Assembly (NCBI GenBank): GCA_014361085.1 | Contig: JACIWG010000038.1 | Location: 1-12,847 of the forward strand | Source of the DNA: Nitrososphaeria archaeon | Lineage (GTDB): Archaea; Thermoproteota; Nitrososphaeria; JACIWG01 | Length of the DNA stretch: 12,847 bases | Direction of reading: 5' to 3' | In this document: positions 1 through 5,074 of the stretch, one piece after another | How positions within the stretch are numbered: the first letter of the stretch is position 1 | Layout of the letters: each line of letters begins with the position of its first letter | Notes under the pieces: model-generated | The model's input: only the letters and a program-made list of their open reading frames with translations | Told to the model about the DNA's origin: nothing | The model's database searches: none | Translations under genes and position numbers: made by a program

Positions 1-323
1 CATTCTTGCAAAGTATGTGTTGAGGTTGTTCGAGTAAACTTTAGCTAGTTTAGGATTAAATACAATTATTTGACGGCTGCAATTAATTGATAATAAAAGA
101 CTAAGAAGGGAGATAAAGCTTTAGAAAAGACAGGAGAAAGTGAAGATAGGCCATTACAAAAGTTATAAACCTTCATAAAATATTATATAATATGAATTTA
201 TCGAATTTATCCTAACCAAAATTATAATAATATTAGGCTAGCGCGTTTGATTTTTTATCACCATAATTTTTCATTAGTTTAACAAAACTTAAATTATAGT
301 CAATATTATATGATAATGGGAAG
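1..323. other. AT-rich region with no recognisable gene
   Basis: I see no supportable gene here. Very A/T-rich sequence before position 324, including TATTATAT-like runs near 303-310, could hold the promoter of the downstream RelBE pair. A purine-rich GGGAAG directly before the ATG at 324 is too close to be a normal ribosome binding site. A short open tail in the first 37 bases could be the end of an upstream gene but is too short to call. Confidence 0.4.
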
Positions 324-533
324 ATGAATAAAGTTACTTTAAGTATGGTATATGAAGAAGTTAAAAAGTTAAGCCAAAGAATAGAATTTATTGAAGAGTT
401 GATAGAAGAATTAATAGTAAGAGAGCTGCCAAAAACAAAATTGAGTGAAGAAGAAGTTAAAGAAATTAAAAATGCACTTGAGCAAATAAGGAAGGGAGAA
501 TATGCCACTTTAGAGGAATTATTAAATGCCTGA
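324..533 (+). CDS. RelB-like antitoxin (RelBE pair 1)
   Basis: This encodes a 69-residue, highly charged, helix-rich protein that I read as the antitoxin of a RelBE pair. Such antitoxins bind and mask a small ribosome-dependent mRNase and usually repress their own promoter. The sequence has an N-terminal helix (around residues 8-32) rich in Glu, Lys and Ile, then an LSEEEVKEIKNALEQIRKGE segment and an ATLEELL tail, which resembles the C-terminal toxin-wrapping helix of archaeal RelB proteins. The frame is clean. Its stop overlaps the start of the next gene by 8 bases (ATGCCTGA), the usual antitoxin-toxin coupling. The identification rests on composition and on the RelE-like neighbour, because RelB proteins are poorly conserved. 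Confidence 0.75.
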   Translation: MNKVTLSMVYEEVKKLSQRIEFIEELIEELIVRELPKTKLSEEEVKEIKNALEQIRKGEYATLEELLNA

Positions 534-790
534 TTTTAAAATTCTTGCTCACAAAAAAGTACTTAAGTTCCTGCAAAGCGTAAAAGATGAGACCTTAAAA
601 AATAGTACTACTTGAGCTTGAAGATTATCCAATAGCTTTAAGAAAACTCGACATTGAAAAACTAGAGGGTTTAGATAAAGCCTACAGAATCCGAATTGGA
701 GAATATAGGGTCATTTTTGTTGTCGACAAAAAACAAAGAATAATTTTTATAACCCATATAGGCAAAAGAGAATCAATTTATGAAAAGTAG
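526..790 (+). pseudogene. RelE-like toxin, frameshifted in an A6 tract
   Basis: RelE-family toxins cleave mRNA in the ribosomal A site. From ATG 526 the reading frame gives MPDFKILAHKKVLKFLQSVK and then meets TGA at 613-615. One base over, the frame continues ELEDYPIALRKLDIEKLEG, then AYRIRIGEYRVIFVVDKK and ends in THIGKRESIYEK at TAG 788-790. Those segments carry the RelE hallmarks: the LxGxxxxYRIRIGEYRVIF core and the C-terminal HIGKRxxxY. Reading the A6 run at 597-602 as five A's joins the halves into an 87-residue protein of normal family length with no other lesion. It is therefore a recent frameshift, a sequencing error, or a gene expressed by transcriptional slippage on the A run. Family identity is firm; functional state is not. 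Confidence 0.85.
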
Positions 791-844
791 CAATTAATTT
801 ATTATAATTAAATTTCTAAACTATAACACGGTTAAAAAATATAT

Positions 845-1003
845 TTAATTCTCCTTTTTATAGAATGATGCCATCAAAAATACAGTAGATATTGAGCTAG
901 CAAAACAAAATACCATAGCCCATGATTTTGCTCCAAATTGACCTGTTCCAAGACCTATAAGTGATACTTTTAAATCCCTTTTACCTAGCCTTCTATAAAT
1001 CAT
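845..1003 (-). pseudogene. Aldo/keto reductase, N-terminal stub
   Basis: From ATG 1003 the minus strand encodes MIYRRLGKRDLKVSLIGLGT followed by GQFGAKSW. This is the classic start of aldo/keto reductases (first strand and the GLGT loop of the NADPH-binding barrel). After Trp at about 920 similarity stops. The frame runs on for about 24 residues unlike the family and ends at 845. A one-base shift just after the Trp gives WGYG, which suits the family better, then hits a stop quickly. A complete enzyme is about 280-330 residues, so roughly 90 percent is missing. It lies 16 bases beyond the truncated flippase on the same strand, so one deletion may have removed the parts between and after them. 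The open frame reaches back to a TTG at 1069, but that extension overlaps flippase sequence and is unlikely to be real. Confidence 0.7.
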
Positions 1004-1019
1004 TTTTTTTCTAATTTTA

Positions 1020-1294
1020 TTAAACACGCTGATTATTTCCTGACCTATCTTCTGAAACAAACTTAGCAATAGACGAGTTTAATCCGAAGTCAACAAGAAC
1101 CTGAACGAGAGAATAAAACAATGTTACACCGGCTACAACACCTACTCCCCCTGACTAACCAACCTAGCCATGAAAGCATAGCCTAAGACTCTAATAACGG
1201 TTGAAACAATGTTTTGTAGGAGAAGATATATTGAGCCTACGGCAACAGACATTACACTTAAACCATCATGATCAGGCAAAAAAGAACACTCCAT
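1020..1294 (-). pseudogene. Wzx-type polysaccharide flippase, N-terminal fragment with frameshift
   Basis: From ATG 1294 the minus strand reads VGSIYLLLQNIVSTVIRVLG then YAFMARLVSQGE and stops at TAG 1142-1144. Shifting one base in the G5 run (1147-1151) continues as GVVAGVTLFYSLVQVLVDFG, LNSSIAKFVSEDRSG, ending at TAA 1020-1022. This is the first two membrane helices of an oligosaccharide flippase (MVF/Wzx superfamily), with the typical N-terminal amphipathic start, the 'ARLVS' turn and the 'DFGLxSSIAKFVSE' loop. About 90 residues remain of an expected 400-500. In an intact locus this protein would move lipid-linked glycan across the membrane, so it was plausibly once part of the polysaccharide cluster to the right. 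The C-terminal part is gone, with the aldo/keto reductase stub following directly. Confidence 0.75.
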
Positions 1295-1699
1295 TCATCC
1301 AGCAAAGAGAACAACTGTAACCTCCACATCTCTAGTATTCTCCTAGCCTTCATAAAACATTCTCATACCTTAAAAAACACCTACGACGGGAGTAAAAGCT
1401 AAAAAAATAAAGACAGTTCAAAAATAGCTAGGACCTTAACTTCCCATAGTTATACAAATCATCTCCATACCTTCAATCCTTTTAACTCGACATGATTCAA
1501 ATAGGGTATCAGAGAACGAGACATTTTTTACAAACAACTTTTTGCAATGACACCTACTATTAATCTTTAATGCTGTAGCCGATCTCACAATATTTGAAAA
1601 CTACACTCTTAGCTTCATTAGTTTAATTATCCTTTTCCCATCTATCAGTATAGACACTCTTTATAAGATTCTTCAATAACTGCTACCTTTTAAGGACCA
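1295..1699. other. Degenerate stretch without an intact gene
   Basis: No intact gene is visible. On the minus strand there are short open pieces in shifting frames, including an NEAKSVVFKYCEIGYSIKD segment near 1563-1620 and a 50-codon frame at 1436-1588. A short DVEVTVVLFAG piece near 1310-1345 vaguely resembles a MoaD/ThiS first strand but is too short to call. The pattern looks like an eroded gene or genes in the same orientation as the flanking pseudogenes. Confidence 0.4.
1436..1588 (-). other. Cysteine-containing 50-codon open frame, possible gene remnant
   Basis: From a GTG at 1588 the minus strand is open for 50 codons to TAA 1436-1438. It contains RCHCKKLFVKNVSFSDTLFE then SCRVKRIEGMEMICITMGS. 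The CHC pair plus two later cysteines could be a metal-binding remnant. A second open piece, KSVVFKYCEIGYSIKD, lies just upstream in another frame and would join it by a one-base change around 1560. I do not recognise the family. It may be the tail of a decayed gene or chance. Confidence 0.25.
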
Positions 1700-2104
1700 T
1701 CACACTTTTCTAGACAAAAAGTCTATTAGTTCTCTTGTTGAAAATACTTTAACCTAAGATTGCTTCTTTAACCTAGCATCATTGGACCATAATGGTAGAC
1801 CAAGTTTTAAACATAGGGCAATATACTGTAAATCACTCATATCAGGAGAAATTTTTTCTAGCTTGCTTAATAAACTCTTTAAATCGCTTAGAGGAACAAT
1901 TTTACAACATTTTTTATCAGTTCTAGAGTTAAAGAGTTGCTTTCCATTTAATCCAAACTTATCCCTAATTTCTTTCCTATGCCTTTCAATTTCCTTTAGC
2001 AGGAACATTGGTGAATAAAGGATAATATTTTCTGATAATGCTACTCCTCTAGCCTTCGACTTTGAGTTAAAGAAAGAGAATAGTATGTTGGCGTCAGCAA
2101 CTAA
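1700..2104 (-). pseudogene. PIN-domain toxin (VapC-like), no start codon and an internal TAG
   Basis: PIN-domain toxins are Mg2+-dependent RNases. The minus-strand frame from 2101 reads VADANILFSFFNSKSKARGV, then LYSPMFLLKEIERHRKEIRD, later SPDMSDLQYIALCLKLGLPL and WSNDARLKKQ. It has the expected acidic residues: Asp in VADAN near the start, Glu in LLKEIERH, Asp in SDLQYIALCLKLG, and Asp in WSND. Two lesions are visible. No ATG, GTG or TTG lies in frame between an upstream stop and VADAN; the codon just before is TTA (2102-2104), one base from TTG. TAG at 1754-1756 then cuts off VKVFSTRELIDFLSRKV, which is the normal C-terminal end and continues in frame to TGA 1700-1702. The body is otherwise free of shifts. 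An internal ATG at 2008 would lack the first catalytic Asp. Confidence 0.85.
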
Positions 2105-2352
2105 GGTTGCAAAAGAAGGCCCTCGTCCCTTAACTCGTTTACTCCAGCTTCCTTAAACTTTCTAGAAAATTCTACAACTTCCTTTTCACTCAACTGTCGA
2201 GTTCCTTCCATTAGGCCTTCAAAAAATTTGATAATCTTATTCCTCTTAACCTCGAATTCGACAAGCTCACGCAGCTTACGCTCTAACTCTCCTCTTTCAC
2301 TCTCCAATTCCTTAGGCACATGTATTATGATTTCAGCTATATCAGGGTACAA
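2101..2352 (-). CDS. Antitoxin of PIN-type TA pair 1
   Basis: This 83-residue charged protein is the likely antitoxin of the PIN toxin directly downstream. It begins YPDIAEIIIHVPKELE, a short beta strand ('EIIIHVP') that antitoxins of this archaeal type use for dimerisation and DNA binding, followed by long Glu/Arg-rich helices. A second protein at 9097 starts the same way (AEIIVKIPMEVSEE), also ahead of a PIN toxin, which supports the pairing. The start is TTG at 2350-2352. A TATA-like AATTTAAG lies about 25 nt upstream, so the transcript may be leaderless. Its stop TAG (2101-2103) sits inside the region where the toxin should start. The frame is intact. Specific family membership could not be checked. 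Confidence 0.7.
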   Translation of the reverse strand: MYPDIAEIIIHVPKELESERGELERKLRELVEFEVKRNKIIKFFEGLMEGTRQLSEKEVVEFSRKFKEAGVNELRDEGLLLQP

Positions 2353-2372
2353 TTAAGTATAGATAAAATAGG

Positions 2373-2380
2373 AATTTAAG
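2373..2380 (-). promoter_or_regulatory. Putative TATA box of the PIN-type antitoxin at 2101-2352
   Basis: On the minus strand this reads CTTAAATT, preceded by a purine-rich stretch as in archaeal BRE-TATA promoters. Its centre is about 25 nt before the TTG start at 2352, the spacing expected for a leaderless transcript. Confidence 0.45.
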
Positions 2381-2467
2381 TCTTGTGCACAATAATATTT
2401 CAAATTAATTAAACTAAGAGTCAGCATATGATACAATTTTAAATCCCTATTAGTACCAGTATGCTAT

Positions 2468-2725
2468 TTACTCATATACTGATTTTCTATGGCCAACATT
2501 ATAGAGTATGATTGCTTTCTTGGATTCATCTATTGTGTATATGATCCTATAGTCTCCAACTCTTAGGCTCATTTTACCGGAGAGTTCTCCACGGAGAGGC
2601 TTACCAGCATATGGGTTGATTGCAAGGTTTCTTATTGCAGCATCTACTCTTCTCTTTAATTGAATGTCAAGTTTACGGAAACTTTTTTCAAAGCTTTTGG
2701 TAACTTTAAGGCTATATTTCTCCAG
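2468..2725 (-). CDS. RelE-like toxin (RelBE pair 2), non-standard CTG start
   Basis: An intact 85-residue RelE-family frame: EKYSLKVTKSFEKSFRKLD, INPYAGKPLRGELSGKMSLR, VGDYRIIYTIDE and NVGHRKSVYE. It shows every family landmark, including the NPxxGKPLRG loop, the RVGDYRIIY strand and the terminal GHRKxVY, so the fold should be a ribosome-dependent mRNase. It lies downstream of a RelB-like gene and overlaps it by 14 bases. The oddity is the start. Between the upstream in-frame TGA and the conserved LKVTKSF there is no ATG, GTG or TTG; the codon where the protein should begin is CTG (2723-2725). Either CTG is used weakly, which would keep toxin levels low, or the start has been lost by one substitution. 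No other lesion is present. Confidence 0.8.
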   Translation of the reverse strand: MEKYSLKVTKSFEKSFRKLDIQLKRRVDAAIRNLAINPYAGKPLRGELSGKMSLRVGDYRIIYTIDESKKAIILYNVGHRKSVYE

Positions 2726-2924
2726 ACTGCTTCAGCTCCTCAACGAATTCCTCGTAGCTTCTCACTCGACCCGCTTTAACATCCTCCTCCGCTTCCTCAA
2801 TAGATTCCATCATATCCTTATCCTCCAATATGTCGAGTGTTTCCAGAATTTCCTCAAGAAGGCTACTAACCTTTAGAAGCAAAGCCCTATCCTCATCAGA
2901 TAAAATAACCTTTCTTCCAGACAT
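2712..2924 (-). CDS. RelB-like antitoxin (RelBE pair 2)
   Basis: A 70-residue acidic protein: MSGRKVILSDEDRALLLKVS, then a long Leu/Glu helix, then EEDVKAGRVRSYEEFVEELK. The 'AEEDVKAGRVRSYEEFxEEL' end matches the toxin-binding tail seen in many RelB antitoxins. The N-terminal part would form the dimerisation and DNA-binding region. It starts at ATG 2924 and ends inside the start of the RelE-like gene, the usual order and coupling. A TATA-like element upstream could drive both genes. It should neutralise the neighbouring RelE protein and repress the pair. Confidence 0.8.
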   Translation of the reverse strand: MSGRKVILSDEDRALLLKVSSLLEEILETLDILEDKDMMESIEEAEEDVKAGRVRSYEEFVEELKQSGEI

Positions 2925-2955
2925 ACGCTCACTTTATTTGTTATAAAATATGTTG

Positions 2956-2964
2956 TTATTTAAA
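2956..2964 (-). promoter_or_regulatory. Putative TATA box of RelBE pair 2
   Basis: On the minus strand this reads TTTAAATAA, centred about 36 nt before ATG 2924, predicting a leader of roughly ten bases. A second A/T-rich element (TTTTATAA, 2941-2949) lies closer to the start, so the choice between them is uncertain. Confidence 0.35.
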
Positions 2965-3369
2965 CATATTGGGGGACAGCCTCTATATGGTGAGCAAACC
3001 ATTTGATGAAGAGCACGTTTTCAAGATTTTTAAACACTCGTTTCCAGTCACAATGTCAGCCTTTTAACCTATTCCTGTCACATAGACCATTGAGCTAACA
3101 ATAGAAATTTCCCACTATTTCTTTTTATTCAGCTGCTAGTCTTCTTTGTTAAGTATTCTTGGCTAAAAAGATTATTCTAGAAGTTTATGGGAAAGAGATA
3201 ATGCTTCAAAGTAGGTTTCAGTAGCACCAATATCAAGCCTAACCTTATCATTTTTATGATTTTATGCATAGTCTTGCGCACATGGCAATGTTCTGTTAGA
3301 TTTTAGTCGAAATAATAGCATCACATATTGGAGTTTAAAAGAAAAATTTATGCAATGTTAGCCTTAACT
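2965..3369. other. Region without an intact gene, with a possible small gene remnant
   Basis: No intact gene is seen. On the minus strand around 3178-3260 one frame reads KVRLDIGATETYFEALSLSH then KLLE before a TAA. It has the flavour of the first helix of small archaeal helical proteins such as PaREP1/HEPN-like families, but it is too short to assign. The rest is A/T-rich with frequent stops in all frames. Confidence 0.35.
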
Positions 3370-3687
3370 TTACTCTTTTATTCCTACTTGCTTTTCTAAC
3401 ATTTCAAGTCCAGTTTCTGTTTGAGCTAATCTTTCTATTAAAGGCAATCTTTTTTCAATTGAGACAAATCTTGCATTCATTTCATTCCTTAACGACAGCA
3501 TCTCATTTCTTAAAGAAGTTATCTCACTTTCCAAAGCCTTAGTTTTTGTCAACCTTTGAATCTAATGCTGTAATCTTTGCATTAGCCACTTTTAACTGAT
3601 TTGAAACTCTTCTTTAACAATTTCTCTAATCTATGGAAGCAGAAGCTTTCCGACCCAGCTTGAAACTTTTTCAACTACCTTAGTCAT
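3370..3687 (-). pseudogene. Coiled-coil protein gene, broken by a nonsense codon and two frameshifts
   Basis: From ATG 3687 the minus strand gives MTKVVEKVSSWVGKLLLP, then TAG at 3631-3633, then IREIVKEEFQIS in the same frame. A second frame continues with LKVANAKITALDSKVDK, and a third with TKALESEITSLRNEMLSLRN, EMNARFVSIEKRLPLIERLA and ends EKQVGIKE at 3370. Put together this is a protein of about 105 residues: a short amphipathic start then a long heptad coiled coil, with repeated 'SLRNEM' units. Small coiled-coil proteins of this general form are common in archaea near nucleases or mobile regions, but their role is unknown. The open piece 3370-3552 with a TTG start could still make a 60-residue coiled coil. 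I favour a pseudogene. Confidence 0.65.
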
Positions 3688-3712
3688 TTACATATAAAAA
3701 AGTAGATTTTAG

Positions 3713-3720
3713 TATTTAAG
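3713..3720 (-). promoter_or_regulatory. Putative TATA box of the coiled-coil gene
   Basis: On the minus strand CGATAAACTTAAATA precedes ATG 3687 by about 30 nt (TATA part CTTAAATA). The same CGATAAACTT core occurs in the rmlC promoter and its copy at 4711-4778, so the element appears to be a recurrent promoter form in this genome. Confidence 0.5.
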
Positions 3721-3884
3721 TTTATCGTTCTTAAATCACAGACTTTAGGATTTTACGAATTGAAATTCTCATGACTAAAGGAAATATTTTTGTACACTAC
3801 TCTTCAATGCTTGAAGGTACATGTGTCTACCAATGACTACATAGATCAATACACTTAAAATTTTTTTGTTTTTGCGCACTAGCT

Positions 3885-4280
3885 CTACGTTAACGACTGG
3901 TATAGTAGTAGTGTCCATTCCTTGAGTTTTCCTGTGACTGGGTCTACCTGTAATCCTAGGACTTCAAGTGTTGTGACTCCAATGAGCACCTTATCAATAA
4001 CATTCGAGACTACAGCGGAGACCAAATCCTCCTTACTCTCAAGTTCAACCCATATTCTAGTACGCTCGAGCTCAATACTACCTCCAGCAGTCATAGGTAC
4101 AGCTTTACCTGTCACTTTCAACCCTAACTCATTAGCTAATCTACGTGGAATAACCATTAACGTCGCCTCAGTATCGACAAGGGCGTCAACTTCAACAATC
4201 TTTCCACAATCAGGATCACCGATCTTAGCCTTAACCCAGACATGATCCGAAGCTACTTCCCCATTAAACTGTAATACCAT
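3885..4280 (-). CDS. Retropepsin-like (clan AA) protein with DTG changed to DTE
   Basis: This 131-residue protein has the layout of archaeal/bacterial single-domain aspartic proteases related to retropepsins, which act as dimers with one catalytic Asp from each subunit. Residues 30-52 read EVDALVDTEATLMVIPRRLA with NEL after it; the family normally has VDTGATLTVIP. Residues 96-110 (DKVLIGVTTLEVLGL) provide the hydrophobic-hydrophobic-Gly element and the helix that packs behind the active site. The Asp is kept at 36, but the flap-side glycine is Glu38 (codon GAG, one base from GGG). That change would crowd the catalytic loop and probably abolish or alter proteolysis. Start ATG 4280 has a TATA-like GCATATATAAGC about 36 nt upstream. 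No partner gene is evident. The fold call is strong; activity is doubtful. Confidence 0.8.
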   Translation of the reverse strand: MVLQFNGEVASDHVWVKAKIGDPDCGKIVEVDALVDTEATLMVIPRRLANELGLKVTGKAVPMTAGGSIELERTRIWVELESKEDLVSAVVSNVIDKVLIGVTTLEVLGLQVDPVTGKLKEWTLLLYQSLT

Positions 4281-4311
4281 CGATTTTATATTTTACTATA
4301 TGTATTTTTGA

Positions 4312-4320
4312 GCTTATATA
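4312..4320 (-). promoter_or_regulatory. Putative TATA box of the retropepsin-like gene
   Basis: The minus strand reads TATATAAGC, centred about 36 nt before ATG 4280, which predicts a leader near ten bases. Confidence 0.4.
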
Positions 4321-4453
4321 TGCGGTTATCACAACTATATTATATTTTCTGGCCTATAAAATACTAGGAGAAGTTTACTATCTATTTTCTTTAAAGCTCT
4401 AGTGATTTCGTTAAGTTTTCAATCTTATTAGGTTTTACTATACATGGAATAAT

Positions 4454-4597
4454 CTAATTTCTGCTGATACTTCTAGCCTTATCCACTATTATTTTATCTC
4501 CAACTTCATCACTTTCCACCACCTTACCCTCACGAATCCTAATATAGAGTGCGTCTGCACTAGGATCATACTTTACAATGTATTCGCTCAAGACCAT
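4454..4597 (-). CDS. DUF2283-like small protein, probably truncated
   Basis: From ATG 4597 the product is 47 residues. It carries YIVKYDPSADALYIRIREGK and VVESDEVGDKIIVDKA, which is the core of the DUF2283 family (YDPxADALYIRxxEGKVxES...VxxGVIVD). Family members usually continue with a D-E-x-G-x-(I/V)-x-G-I-E-I strand after IVD. Here the frame ends in RSISRN and stops, so the last strand is missing and the protein is probably a remnant. The frame is open upstream to 4648, but 4597 is the natural start because it is an ATG just before MVLSEYIVKYD and lies two bases after the stop of the tiny frame at 4600-4725. That arrangement puts it under the copied rmlC promoter. Function of the family is unknown. 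Confidence 0.6.
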   Translation of the reverse strand: MVLSEYIVKYDPSADALYIRIREGKVVESDEVGDKIIVDKARSISRN

Positions 4598-4599
4598 CT

Positions 4600-4725
4600 T
4601 CAGATAAGATGAGGGCAAGAGCCTAAATAAATGTTTACTTTTAAACAAGAAAACATTCCATATGAGAGTTTAAGCCTGCGGGAATCCCCTTTCACTATGT
4701 TAAGAAATTCCTTTACAGGATTCAT
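4600..4725 (-). CDS. 41-residue leader frame on the copied rmlC start
   Basis: ATG 4725 lies at the exact position equivalent to the rmlC start in the repeat copy, and the first six codons (MNPVKE) parallel rmlC (MNHVKE). After that the frame is unrelated to RmlC and ends at TGA 4600-4602, two bases before the ATG of the DUF2283-like gene. It looks like an accidental leader produced when the rmlC promoter and start were placed here. It may not make a functional protein. Its value is in showing that transcription and translation starts were copied together. Confidence 0.35.
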   Translation of the reverse strand: MNPVKEFLNIVKGDSRRLKLSYGMFSCLKVNIYLGSCPHLI

Positions 4726-4778
4726 AATTGAATGTTTTTAAGGTAAGCTAATAAGTTTATCGCTCAACCTAAAAGATT
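4711..4778 (-). repeat. 68-bp repeat, copy 1 (rmlC promoter and first codons)
   Basis: These 68 bases match 8521-8588 with three mismatches (4718, 4729, 4765) and in the same orientation. The unit holds the first codons of rmlC, the start ATG, and the TATA-like CTTATTAG with its upstream CGATAAA. Similarity ends at 4779 on one side and fades within about ten bases on the other. It is therefore a copy of a promoter-start block rather than a typical mobile-element end. Confidence 0.9.
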
Positions 4779-5074
4779 CAACTGCACCAGCCAACCTAAT
4801 TTTTCTTATACATTCATGCAAAAATTGTAGACCACAAATATAAGCTTTATTATGTACTATTAACTTCTATTATACCTACAATTTTTATGGAGCAGGAGAC
4901 AATTTAATTAAACTATTGCCAGACAAATTTGATAACATTTCCTTTTTACTATAATCATTTGCTAAACTTGTTCTTAATTAAACTTTATCAAAATTTTTGA
5001 AGCAATGGCAATGATTTAGTTAAAGATTATAAATATAATCTTTTTGAAAAGAAGAAGCTAGAGTGTGAGAGACC
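4779..5074. other. AT-rich intergenic region before the plus-strand glycosyltransferase
   Basis: No gene is visible. An 11-bp inverted repeat (AAAAATTGTAG at 4820-4830, its complement at 4876-4886, 45-base spacing) is present but could be chance in such A/T-rich sequence. The segment ends with the promoter-like palindrome at 5022-5043. Confidence 0.4.
5022..5043 (+). promoter_or_regulatory. TATA-like box inside a perfect palindrome
   Basis: AAAGATTAT, AAAT, ATAATCTTT: a perfect 9-bp inverted repeat with a 4-base centre. It contains TTATAAATAT (5027-5036), a good archaeal TATA element. Expected transcription would start near 5058, giving a leader of about 17 nt before GTG 5075. A palindrome over the TATA box could be an operator for a dimeric repressor, or could simply follow from A/T richness. 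Confidence 0.45.

Noticed and set aside
2..37. Short open tail ILAKYVLRLFE at the left edge, as the end of an upstream gene
   Set aside because: Only 11 codons, no other support, and nothing to identify it.
233..508. Minus-strand frame of 91 codons opposite the first RelB-like gene
   Set aside because: It is a shadow of the real antitoxin frame, with a low-complexity Ser/Leu/Ile composition typical of antisense translation.
3775..3918. 47-codon minus-strand frame starting inside the 3' end of the retropepsin-like gene
   Set aside because: No recognisable family, no ribosome binding site, and it overlaps a real coding end in another frame. More likely chance.
4820..4886. 11-bp inverted repeat with a 45-base centre, as an insertion-sequence end or attachment site
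   Set aside because: No transposase, no target duplication, and such a match is not surprising in A/T-rich sequence.
1..5074. Possible integrated element (virus or plasmid) in the left part
   Set aside because: No integrase, transposase, replication or structural gene and no tRNA or att-like pair. TA pairs and decaying genes alone do not show an element.
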